Source: Fulvia fulva (Eukaryota; Ascomycota; Dothideomycetes; Mycosphaerellales; Mycosphaerellaceae). From it: DNA of 64,000 bases. The notes under the pieces are model-generated. The model made no database searches, was not told where the DNA came from, and saw only the letters and a program-made list of their open reading frames with translations. Of this stretch, positions 9,244 through 20,640 are shown one piece after another. A program made the position numbers and the translations under genes. The DNA lies in assembly GCF_020509005.1 (NCBI RefSeq), contig NC_063019.1:186001-250000 (forward strand). Direction: 5' to 3'. The first letter of the stretch is position 1; each line of letters opens with the position of its first letter.

Positions 9244-12200
9244 GCTACTTTCGTACCTTATATATAGTATATAGACGGGTATATATATTAAGGAACGGAA
9301 CACACGTATATACTACGAAAGATCGACGAGGACTATTTAATCGACAGCCCTTATTAAGACAAGCAATCTACTTAAGTAGTAGCGACCCGCCTACGCTAGC
9401 GGCGGCGCAATCGTAGTATAAAAAAACCCTAAAACTAAGGTCCCTTTCCCCTAAAGGTAGACCCTAGAGTTACGGAGTTACGGAGGACAACTACCTAATT
9501 AGGAAGCGCGGCCCCGAATAGTAGCGAAGGATAGTAACTAACGAGAGCTATAGCCTTACGAACATTCTATACTAAGAGTTAAACCGGGAAACAAACTAAG
9601 AAAAAACCTAGGACATAAGCTAAGGCCTACTATATAGAAAGTAGAGGCTAACGACAAACAATATAGCGTAGACGACCCTATATACGGAGGCGGAAAACTT
9701 ACTAGGGGATGACGAACACCTAGCCCGGATATATAAGAACACTATAGTACAGCTACTAGGAGCGCTAAAAGCGCTATTATACTAAATCCCGAAGACAATC
9801 TAATAAGTAACACAGAAGGCAGCCTAGAGACTAACTAGATAGGTAATAGTAGTAGTAGGCAAGAATTAACCCCCTCCGAAGGTAAGTAAGGCGGTACGCC
9901 TATATATTACTAATCCGGCGGAGAAATAAGAAATCGTAGCCCTAATAAGTAAGGAGATTGTCGATAGAATCGGCTAAAAGGAGGTAGTTAGAGCGAGGGT
10001 AGAGGCAATAGGCGTAGTGAGACTCTTTACCGTATAAGAGTCTAATAGACGAAGGCTAGAGACCTATAAGGAGTGGACTACTAAAGTCGCGAAGTCGGTA
10101 CGAGTCTCCTACTAACAGTATACCGTTATCGCCTACGGGGTCCCTAGGACATTTAAGGTCGAAGACCTTCCCTACCTCTAAGTATAGAACTAGAACACCT
10201 CCCTAGGAGTACGACTAACGAAGGCGGTATAGCTATACAAGATAGTAGACCGAGAAAAGACGCATTTATCGCTAATTATTTAGGTAGAGATAGCGGAACA
10301 AGCTAACTAGATACTAGACAATAGGCTATTCTAGAACTACGGGAGAATAGACACGGAGATCTATTAGAGTAGCTATAGGGTACTACAATGCTTCTAATAC
10401 TAATAGTACGGTCATATAGCCCTAAAATACGGGGAGAAGACCCTAAGGTGTCCTTACTACGTAGGCTTATACTAGGGAAGGGAATGCCTAAAAAAGGAGA
10501 GTAGGTATATATACTACGGTAGAAGGCACCTAGCGTATTTAAGCTAATACCTAGCTAGAATAGTAGTATAAGAACGAGCGAGACAAGTAAGGATCTCTAT
10601 ACTAGCTAGGTACCCCTAACGATAGTAGGAGGGACCTACCGTATATAAGGGCTTCGAGCCGAGCAAAAGGAAGAGGGTAGAAGAGACGAATAAGGGAACC
10701 TAACCGTAAACGTATCTACCTCCCGGTAGGCCTCGACACCTTAACCGGGCCGCTAACGAACTAGGCTAAATACGAATCTTTAGGACGCCCTAGCGGCCCT
10801 AGGGCTAGCCGGATAGCGAGATATAGGCTTAGGAGACATAGTAGGTTAGTACGGAAATGGACCTTACGGATAACGAATAATACTATACGACGATATTACT
10901 ATCGTATAGTACAACGTAAACAAAAGTAGGGACAAGGTCTAGCGCTACTTTCTATAAGAGCTAGACCCGCTACGGCACTACGTTATTACGGTATAGGAAC
11001 TATAGATTAACCCCTACGTAGGACTCCTAGCTACTTGTAATAACCGGAGATACTATACCGTAATCGCGGGCTAACGAGGCGTTATCCTAAGGACATATAT
11101 ATACGTAAGTAAGACTATAGACCTTAAGTCGTAGAAGGTTATACTACCGTAGTAGGGCAACCTAGGAGACATAATATCAATCTAGATCGACACGATACAA
11201 GGCCCTATCTAGATCTATAATGTTTATAACCCGCTACCGCGGGGTCGGACGAGTAGGGAACTAGGAACCCTCGCCTACCTAGAGCGGACCCTAAGCTAAG
11301 ATATAAAGCAAGTACTCCTCGGCGACTTTAACCTCTACTACCTATAGTAGGGACTCGAATTCACTCCCCCGTACGCGTTTCTAGGGGGAAAGCTACTAGA
11401 CATAACCGTACGCTACGGAATAGCCTTAGTAATACTAAAGGGAAAAGAGACGTAGAAGGCCCGTACTAGTATAAGCACGATCGACCTATACTTTCTATTA
11501 CGAGAACTTAAAGAGAGACTAGTCTAATGCCGACCGAACTACGCGCTAGAAGCCTCCTTAGACTATATCCCTATCTAAACGACGCTAGGGGTGAAGGCAA
11601 TAGAGGAGCTAGTAAGCGAACTACGCCGTAACTAGAAGAAGGCACGCTAGGACGATATAAGAGGCTTCCTAATAGCGAACCTACTATAGTATAGAGAACT
11701 CGAGACGACAGCTTAACTAGATTAAGTAGCGGAACAGATTACCTCGGTTATATAGCAAGTAGCGGAACAATATACGCCGTTACTCCGGCCCTTAACGTAG
11801 TAGAAGGCCTTTTAGACCCCTAAATACTCTACGAAGGTAAGGGAGGCTAGAAGGGCAAGGCGACAGTAGACGAAGGAGCATACCTAAGAGACGTAGGAGC
11901 AATACTATCGCGCGACATAAGAGAAGAAGGCATAGATAAGACGCGATAAGCTATAGGACTAGAGAGCGACGATCGGGCTCGTTATAGAAAACCCGGAATA
12001 GATATAGAGACTTACTAAATAGGTACGACTACCTAAAGAGTAACAAACCTCTCACTTCCCCCTAATCGTAGACCACGAAGGGATTGCCTAGGCTACGCCC
12101 CGGGGCAAGGCAAAAGTATTAGCCGACTATTTCTTTTCGACGTAAGTAGAGGCAGACCTTACGGATATCAACCCGAGCATATACCCGGAACCCCTAGATA

Positions 12201-14425
12201 TAGATTAGGCGGTTAGCTCTAACATAGTAATAGGAGTTATAAGTAAGCTAAAAGGACGAAAAGCCCTAGGCCTAGACAGGATACTAAATATACTACTAAA
12301 AGAGTGTAGAGAAGAGATCGCGCCGAGTATTATAAACCTATTTACCGCGTGCCTACGGCTAGGGTATCACCCGAAGCCGTATAGAGAGTCTATAATAGTA
12401 GTGCTACGTAAGCTATAGAAGGAGGACTATACTTAGCCTAAGTCGTACAGACCAATCGTACTTCTAAATACGATAGGGAAGGTCCTAGAAAAGATAGTAG
12501 CCTAGAGACTTACGTAGCTAGCCGAGGACAACTACGTACTCCTAGTAATATAGATAGGGGGAAGAAGCTAGCGATCGACACTAATAGTAATAGAGCTAAT
12601 TACGGAGTAAATTCAGACCCTCTAGCACTACGGTAGGAACCGAGCGGCGTCCTTACTATCCCTCGATATCGTAGGAGCCTTCGACAACGTCTTATACTAA
12701 AGGCTAATATATTTCCTATAGTAGAAAGGCATCCCCTAGTAGGTAACGACGTTCGTCTACTCCTTCCTCTAGGAACGGACGACATACCTAGTCCTAGGAA
12801 GGTATACGTCTGACCCGGTAAAGGTAGAGGCTAGAATACCTTAGACATCTACTCTCTCCCCTATCCTGTTTCTGATATTTATGTCTAATTTAATCCCCCT
12901 ACTCACCTCTCTATAAACCTTAGTATCGGGGTTCGTAGACGATATAAACATCCTAGCCTAGTTAGACTCGATAGAAGGGAACTGTCGCCTCCTTAAAGAT
13001 AGGTATAAGAAATGCGAGGAGTAGGTAAAGAAGTATAGTGCCCGGTTCGCCCCTAAAAAGTACTAACTTATACACTTTAGTAAAGCAAGAACATACTATA
13101 ATATAAAGGCGGCGGTAAGAATCTAAGGCTACGAGACTAAGCTATTAGCGGAGCTGCGAGTACTAGGGATCTAGCTCGACCCGAAGCTAAGCTAGAATAT
13201 ATAGATTAAGAAAGCCTAGAGTCGAGCGCAAGTTAATAAAGCCTCGATAAAGAGGCTTACGGTATCTATACAGGGAGTAATATTCGACAAGGCAAGAGTA
13301 ATGTATAAGGCGATCGTTAGACTAGCTATATTATACGGGGCATAGATTTGGGGAATAGGAGGCGTAGGCAAGCCGATCCCGAAACGGATAGAGCAACCCC
13401 TAAACAGGACATAGGTAGATAATCTACGTAGGGTACTAGGCGTATATAAGATAACGTTAATAAGTACGGTAGAAATAGAGATAGGAACACTACTAATCGG
13501 CTAGTATATCCGGGGAATAAGAATTCAATACGCGGTAAAGACGATAGATTACCTAGTACAAACCACGATCTAGGAGGCAAAGAATAAGATAGAAAGCCGC
13601 TACCGGAGAGGGGCCGGACATAGGACAAGCCAAAAAGAGGATGACCTTACTACCTTTACGGCCGTATAGATAAGCACCGAATAGCTAGTACGAAAAGAGG
13701 AGGAGCGTAGGACTCGCTAGGCCGGCGGGAGTAAGGCTAAGACCTAAAGCCTAGCGGAACAGATAGCGAGCTACCTATATAAGTAGGACTAGAAAAGGAA
13801 GCCCCCTAAGACAATAGGCCCGATAGCGCTCCGAGCCTTCTAGAGACACAATTACTAGCTATATAGGGACCTAATAAGGGCCGAAGCAAGTATAGCGATC
13901 TAAATTAGGTCCGAATATATTAGATTAAGGGCCTACCTATTTAGGAGACGTATACTAGACATCTATAGCCTAGCCTACTAGTGTGGCTACCTATCGTAAA
14001 ACCTAGAACATATACTACTACGATACCCGTAGTAGGCGAGAGGTAGGGGAAATTAGAGGCACTAAGCGGGAAGGAGAGACTTTACGTTAATTATTAGGGA
14101 CAAAGGCAACATTCGCCGAATCTCTCGGTAGATACTATAGTAGGGATACCTCTAGTAGTTTAGCCTTGCTAGCGAGACGGAGGAGTAGATAGATAAGAGG
14201 CGGAAGCTAGGGGGGTTATAGATAGGGTAGTTATTAGGGCAGGCCTATAATACTAGCGTACCCCTAATAAGGGAAATTTAAGACGATAACTAGGAGGAAA
14301 AGACAGGCGGGAAGGAGGAGGGGTTTTTACTAATACGGTTTCCCCTCTATATATACGAAAACAAGATAGTATAGCTATATAGGCCAAAGGGCACTATAAC
14401 AGCTTAATGAAATATCTATCTATCT
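9244..14425 (+). mobile_element. Tad-like LINE (non-LTR retrotransposon), full-length, RIP-degraded
   Basis: About 5.2 kb, + strand. A gag-like ORF1 region has degenerate CCHC knuckles near 10,385-10,560. It is followed by an apurinic-type endonuclease (QVLLGDFNLYYL near 11,310) and an RT (KGRKALGLDRILN near 12,250; SLDIVGAFDNV near 12,660; FVDDINILA near 12,930). The 3' end is a short tetranucleotide tail (tatc repeats). The insertion is bracketed by ctatataagtaacgg at 9229-9243 and 14,424-14,438, a TSD of about 13 bp plus tail overlap. Every frame is broken by TAG/TAA at Trp and Gln codons, so it is inactive. Layout matches the Tad1/I superfamily. Confidence 0.85.
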
Positions 14426-14449
14426 ATATAAGTAACGGCTCGATGTATA

Positions 14450-17400
14450 GATAGATAGATAGATTTGTCATTCCCCTGTTCTAGGACCCTATCCGGCCTA
14501 TATAGGTATATATCTATTGTTATATACAAAGGGAAACCTAAATAGGTGAAAACCCTTCCCGCCCCCGACTACTCCTTATCTAGATTAGCTTTCCCTCTGA
14601 ACGTACGTAGTCTATGTCACTACCCCGTTAGCCCCCGCTCCTAGCTAGTCTCGTCGCGCTACGTCGTGTCCTCTCTTCCTATACTACTCCTACTAGGCGG
14701 TACTGTTCTAGCCAGCCCTTCTCTAGTATCCAGTTCGTAATGCGCCGTAGGTCTTCAGCGTTGTTAAGAAGTGCCCCAATCGTCCGGTTCCTCGCCTTTG
14801 CCATCCACTCCCCCCTTCCTAGCGACCACCTCGGACAGACGAGGAGTGCGTGCCGTACGTTCTAGGAGCGATAGCCGCAGGGGCAGCTAGTATTCGTGTA
14901 TCCTAGAACCTTCCTCTATGATAGGTACCCCTAGAGGCCGATGTGTTCGCTTCGTAGTTGGGTTGCTATACTACTCTATGCCCTCGTAAGGCGGTAGTAG
15001 ATAAGCTTTAGGGGGTGCTTGACCGCGGATTTCGTAGCTAACTATTCCTTAGGTTGTCCCGCTAGCTAAGGGCGTCCACTATACCCTATAACCTAGTTGT
15101 TCCACCTCTCTTTCTATAGTTGCTCTATAAACGATTTCTTACCTTCCTATTATATTGCTAGCTATTCGTCCCTTACCCGGTAGTTCGGCTCGTTACCGGG
15201 TCGAATGCCCTTATACGCTAGTACTAATTCGCGGGCCCTTACGACTATACTAGCGATGACCTTCTATACTAGGTACTATACCGACTTGCCTAAGTAGGAG
15301 GTCCGTAGTCCCTAGATATATAGGTCGATCGGCGATATAGCGGTCTCGTACTTAAGCATCCTTATTAGTATCGACTTATATACCCCGGTAACCTTCCTTA
15401 GGTATTAGTTTTAGATCTTCGCTAGCGGCGCGACGAGTCCCTTCGATAGGTAGGCCCTCTCGCCTAAGGACTACACTTAGCTACTATAGGTAAGGACTAG
15501 CCGTATAATAGCCGTATATAGAAGTCGTGACTACCGGAAGTCCGCCCCCTATATAGACGCAGTAAGCCTCTGGCATGATGCTATATTCTGTTCAGCTTTC
15601 CGTAATATTGCCTATACGTGCTTCATCTACCGTAGCGCCGGGTCCACCTATAGTCCGAGGATCCTGAGCTGATTTGCCGGGTTAGTCGTGTGCCCCTATA
15701 TCTAGATAGAAGCTTGCATATTGTGGAACCGTGGCCGGCGCGTAAAGTGTATTAGATTGTACTTTTCTGGGGCAAACCGAGCCCCGTGCCTCCTAGCCCA
15801 GTCCTCGCAGATCTTGTGCTTCTCTTCTAGTAGCCTACAGTTCTCCTTAGTCGAGGAAGACCACGCTAGGATGTTTGTGTCGTCTACGAAGCCGCTCGTA
15901 GCGGTGTTCTGGGATTCTAGGGCTGGGAGCAGCGTCGCCATAAAGAAGAGGAACAGAATAGGTGCTAGTGTTAAGCCTTACGGGATTCTAGTGTGGACTG
16001 CTTGAAATGGGCTTCTGTACTGGCCGACTAGGATCGACGTACTACGGTTTTGGAGGTAGGACCGTACGAAGTTGACAAGCCACTCAGGGAGTCCTTTCGA
16101 CCTTAGGATGTAGAGTAGCCGCGGGTGTGATACGTAGTCGAAGGCTCCCGATATGTCTAGGCTAAGTAAGGAAGCCACCTTGTCCCTATTCTTATACTAG
16201 ATAGCCTTTACCTAAGAGGTGATAAGTTCTATCGCGGATAGCGTCGATCGCTATAGGCGCGCACCTATCTAGGTGTCCGGGAGTAGGGAGTGTTCCTCTA
16301 CCGCCTCGGAGAGTCTCGTTATAACCAGCTTCTTAAGCGCCTTCCTAAGAGTGTTGAGGAGCGCAATTGGGCGGTACGACTTCACCTACGTATAGTCTTC
16401 CTTCTGCGGCTTGCGTAGGACCACTGTCGTCGATTGTTTAAAAGCTATCGGGTGGTATCCGGTCTATAGGTAGGCGTTGAAGATCGCTACAACTGCTAGG
16501 GCTAGTTGATCTCTACACTTCTTTAGTAGCTCGTTTGGGATCCTATCCGGCCCCGGGGCTTTCTTCGCCGGCAACTTCCTTAGCACAGCGGCAACTTCTC
16601 CCTCGGACACCTCCTATTAGACCGCGATGCTAGGGGCTAGGGGAGTAGAGCTGTTTATGTCGCTTAGATCAGCCTCGACTAGGGGCGGGAAGAACTTGCT
16701 AGCTAATAGACGCGCCTTGGCCTCGGGGTCGCTAACCGGGCTACTAGGCGATTGTAGCGCTAGGATAGAGAAGGAGGGGCCCTATATAGGGTCCTATCGG
16801 GCCTATTTCGCTAGCTTCTATATCCTCTCTAGCTTGCCGGCGATTTCTTCCACTGTGGCCCTCTAGCCGACTGCTTTCTCCCTTCGTATTATGGCTTTCT
16901 TCTGTTGGTATGCCTCCCTATATACGTTCTAGGCCTCCTCGCTATAGCTGCTCGTCTATACCCGGCGGGCTCTCCTTGCTTCTCTTACTACCGTAGTGCA
17001 CTCCGGCGTCCAGTATAGTTTAGACCATGTCGTTAGTTAGGCAAGCGGAACGTGAAGTGAGGTCGCTTTTCTTATTTCGTCTGTCAACCCCTAGACTGCT
17101 TCGTCTATCTCGTCTTTACTGTTGTATTGCTACTACGCGATCTAGACTAGCCTCTTAGAGTCATCGAGGTACGCCTAGATGTTGGCCTAGTAGGCCTTTC
17201 CCTAGTTTGGCTTAGGGGTTCTCGCTAGTGTGCGTTGTATCTGTGTCGTAATAGAGGTCCTAACTAGTATATAGTCTGACGACGCCTCGAGTTCATATTC
17301 GATCCTACAGTAGGTTACCGTGTAGTAGTGGCTATCTGAGATCTAGGAGAGGTCGATCGTGCCTTAGAGTCCCCCTCTCTTCTAGGTGCCTAGGTCCTTC

Positions 17401-19425
17401 GGGGTATTGAGGGCAATTGCGTTGCTCGCCATCAAGTCGAGTACTTCGTCGGCTATAGGGTGCGGCTACATAAGGCTTTCCTAGGAAGGGTAGTGTATGT
17501 TAAAGTCTCCTACTACGATGTGGCACCCTTGTCTCTTAAGCGTACTGTCTAGGTGTCTGTAGACCCCTAGGTCGCGGCTAGACCTCGAGGCTAGCGGTTG
17601 TATATCTAGGTTGTATATCTAGGTGCTACCTACGTAGAGGGAGGTAATATCGCCCCCGCCTTCTTCGTCTACGTAGTACACTACCTCCTAGTCGGATTCT
17701 AGTATATCCTTGCTTATATAGAAGCACGTACGGGGTCTACCGTCGCCTCGTAGGTATGTCGTATAGCCTAGTAACTTGTAGGTCGTTAGTCTCTTATAGT
17801 ATAGGTTAATCTATAGCTCCTAGATTGTAAGGACGTAGTAGACGCGCCTGTCCGCCTCGTGAAGGAAATAGTTCTAGACTATATCCTTGCTATAGTTAAC
17901 GTTATACTAGATAATACTAAGCGTATCGAGGCTAGTTATCGGCATCGACAATTATTTCCTCTATATCGTCCTATGTCCTACTACCCTATACGTCCTACTC
18001 TACGCCTATCGGCTATATACTAAAGGGGAGCCGGGCCTAGTTAGATTCCCTCGCCGTAGCTAGTAGAGCACGTGGCCTCCCGTACGCCCTAGGTTACGTA
18101 TCCTTTATATCGTTCTCGGCCCTAGGGCGCTTATACCCGACCGCCGCTAGTTAGTTCCGGTATAGGCTAGCCTTACGGTCGCCGTAGAATCTTAGGGCGA
18201 CGGTTCTGTTTATGATTACCTTGTTTTTCGCTAGTTTCCGCTATAGGCATTCCGTACTATACGATAGGTAGTGCCCCGGACAGTTCGCGTACCGTTTCGT
18301 AGTCGATATATAGTCCCTAGATATATAGTCTCCTATATAGTTCGGGTAGGCCTACTTGTTTATATACGTATAGGTTTGGTGTCTATACTGTTAGCATTTG
18401 AAGTATTAGAGGACACGAAAGGATAAGGAGTGCTTTTCTACTGTCTTAAGGCTATGTTGTTAGACTAGGCCTTGTTCTATCGCTAGATCCGCCGCTTTCG
18501 CGTCTTATAGCTATACTATTAGCGCCGAGGCCTTCTTGCCTTCTAGCCATTTCCTATAGAGCCAAGTCGCCTTCTAGATTAGAGAGTTAAGAGTGACCGG
18601 GTTGTCCTCTTAGAGAGCGCGTAGGTGACCCTAGTTAGTTAGGTTAAACTCCTTAGGTATATCGTAGACTAGGATCGTAAATTGTTTCGTTAAGACCTTC
18701 GCTAATGCCGTAACCTTAGATGCCTACTATAGCTATGCCTCTAGGTACCTCCTAGTAGTAGTAGAGCTAGTATAGATCTATAGAGTGCCGTTAGACTATT
18801 AGTTCACTACGACTACCCCTAGTTAGTTAATTCGTTAGGCGAGCTCCTTATTCGATAGCTTCGTAACTTCGGCCTAGTCTTCCTTTGCTATAATGCGGAT
18901 CGTAACTATATCGTACGTTAGGCGGGGGCCTAGTATCGATGCCGCGACCAATACCTAGCTATAGGGGTGTTAATTCCGGGTGGCCTTACTAATCGCCTAG
19001 GACGTCGTCCTTATTTCTTATTACCCTCGGTAATACGACAGTATAAGCGCCGTGCGTAGCTAAGTAATCATTACCTATAGAGACCGGTAAGGGAGCTAAT
19101 CGTTAGTTTCTATACTTTTTACGTCCTCTATAAGTTGCTACTAGTTGTCTTAGGGGGGCTTCGCCTATAGGGCCGTAGGCGCCGTTAGTACCGTAGCCTA
19201 GGCTACTATTACCTAGGAGTTGCCTAATATAGCTAGGCACCTCCGCGGCGTTTAGAGCTAAAGAAATAGGGTGAAGAGAGCTTTAAGCTATCTAGATTAA
19301 ATAAGGTAGAACTCCCTTAGTCCTAGGGGCAGTGGCCTGCTTTATATATCGTTAGAATAGCCTTAATAAGAGCTTTCGAATATATCGTGTTTTAGCGCGA
19401 AAGGATCCTATCTATCTAAGCTCGT
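14450..19425 (-). mobile_element. Tad-like LINE, second family, full-length, RIP-degraded 5' half and milder 3' half
   Basis: About 5.0 kb, minus strand, 3' end at 14,450 with a tagatagatag tail. The RT is easy to read: SLDISGAFDYVSHP near 16,160 and SGFVDDTNILAWSSS near 15,885, with only scattered stops. A C-terminal knuckle-like HALLVCPRW segment lies near 14,840. The endonuclease is at about 17,200-17,950, and a knuckle-bearing ORF1 lies upstream. It is flanked by ggctcgatgtata (14,437-14,449) and agctcgatatata (19,426-19,438), a 13-bp TSD differing at two G/A positions of RIP type. The 3' 1.7 kb is nearly identical to the LINE part at 41,395-43,115. Confidence 0.82.
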
Positions 19426-19438
19426 AGCTCGATATATA

Positions 19439-20286
19439 ATCTACCGACGTATTCGCTCGCCGTATAACTAACCTAAGACATAGACTTCGGGATTTAATAG
19501 AAATAGTATAAGTAAGCTAGGTAGATTATACTAACGATTACCGTACGATTATACTACGATATAAGGTCGGCGATCTAGTCTACCTTAGTACTCGTAACTA
19601 GCGAACGAAGCGACTATTAAAGAAGCTCGACTACCGCTACGTAGGGCTATACGCAATTATAGAAGTCCTACCGTACGATACGTATCGTCTAGACCTACTA
19701 CGCTCCCTTAGTAATCTCTATAACGGGTTTTATACTAATCTACTCTAACTAGCCTACGCGCTAGCCCCTAGTTAAGTTTAGCTACCGCCTACCCTAATCG
19801 AAGTAGAGGACGATAATAGCGATAAGAGCGCGTAATAGGTATTAGACGGGGTACTAGACGTTAAGAGCTCGCTACCGCTAGGCCTAGTACCTCGTAGTAG
19901 GAGGAAAGAGCGAAGATATAAATACCTAGTATAATAGGTAGGTTATAGAAAGCCTACTTAGGAGCCCGTTAAGGAGTTAATAGAAACTACCGCCGCCTCT
20001 ATCGCGGACTTCTACTATAACTATCCTACGAAGGATAGGCTAGCCGGCTTTACGCCGCTACTAGGGTAGATTCCTAATAAGGATATACCTAAAGACGTCC
20101 TAAACGCTTTGTTAATAACTACGACTAACCTAGTAACTATAGAAGGGCTACGCGAATTAATTATATACCGGACTAACGAAGGAGACGGATAAGATAGAAG
20201 ATATAAAGGACGATATAGAAGATAATATCGTATTCGTAGCGGTTATTATACGAGCTCAAGGGACTAAGCGCGATTTGAGGGGGGGG
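19439..20286 (+). mobile_element. Gypsy C, right part: integrase C-terminus with chromodomain
   Basis: Continues the Gypsy frame from 9243 after removal of the two LINEs. It reads a linker, then YKVGDLVYLSTRN near 19,560, KKLDYRYVGLYAI near 19,625, and a chromodomain-like KYLVxxVGYRKPTxEP near 19,920-19,970 (x = RIP-made stop at the expected Gln/Trp). The chromodomain marks a chromovirus, a clade known to target heterochromatin. A G-rich run (gatttgagggggggg) at about 20,271-20,286 is the polypurine tract right before the LTR. Confidence 0.8.
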
Positions 20287-20640
20287 TAGTATTACGGCCC
20301 TAGGCCTAGTAAATAGATAGCTAGTACGTAGGTCACGTGACCGCGCGTACTAGCGTAACACCTCGGCTTATATATAGCCTCGGCGTACCTCGCGCTTGTC
20401 TTTCCTACGTATCTAGCTACTCTATATTAATACGACTATAAACCGCTATAATATAAATATAAATTAGATAAGTACGGTATACTAAAGAGCTTTAAGGCTA
20501 GGCTATACGTAAGAGGCGGTTTGTAAGGAATATACTTAGATATATACGCCGCTATACTACTAGTAAGTATATTCCGCCTCTTCTATACTATAGCCGCGAG
20601 CTTTAACCTAGAAGCCGAACAATTCGATATTATTTTTCTT
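20287..20640 (+). repeat. Gypsy C 3' LTR region (right boundary uncertain)
   Basis: Begins directly after the polypurine tract with TAGTATTACGGCC (a TG start with G changed to A by RIP). It contains GTCACGTGAC at about 20,332-20,341 and a TATATATAG box near 20,370. An imperfect inverted repeat (aagaggcgg...ggaatatactta against taagtatattccgcctctt) spans about 20,509-20,582. Without the 5' LTR the end cannot be fixed; 20,640 is where Copia A sequence becomes plausible. Confidence 0.5.

Noticed and set aside
14411..14465. tatc/gata tetranucleotide runs, considered as an independent microsatellite
   Set aside because: They are the 3' tails of two LINEs facing each other; the same tail ends the LINEs at 23,065 and 43,115.
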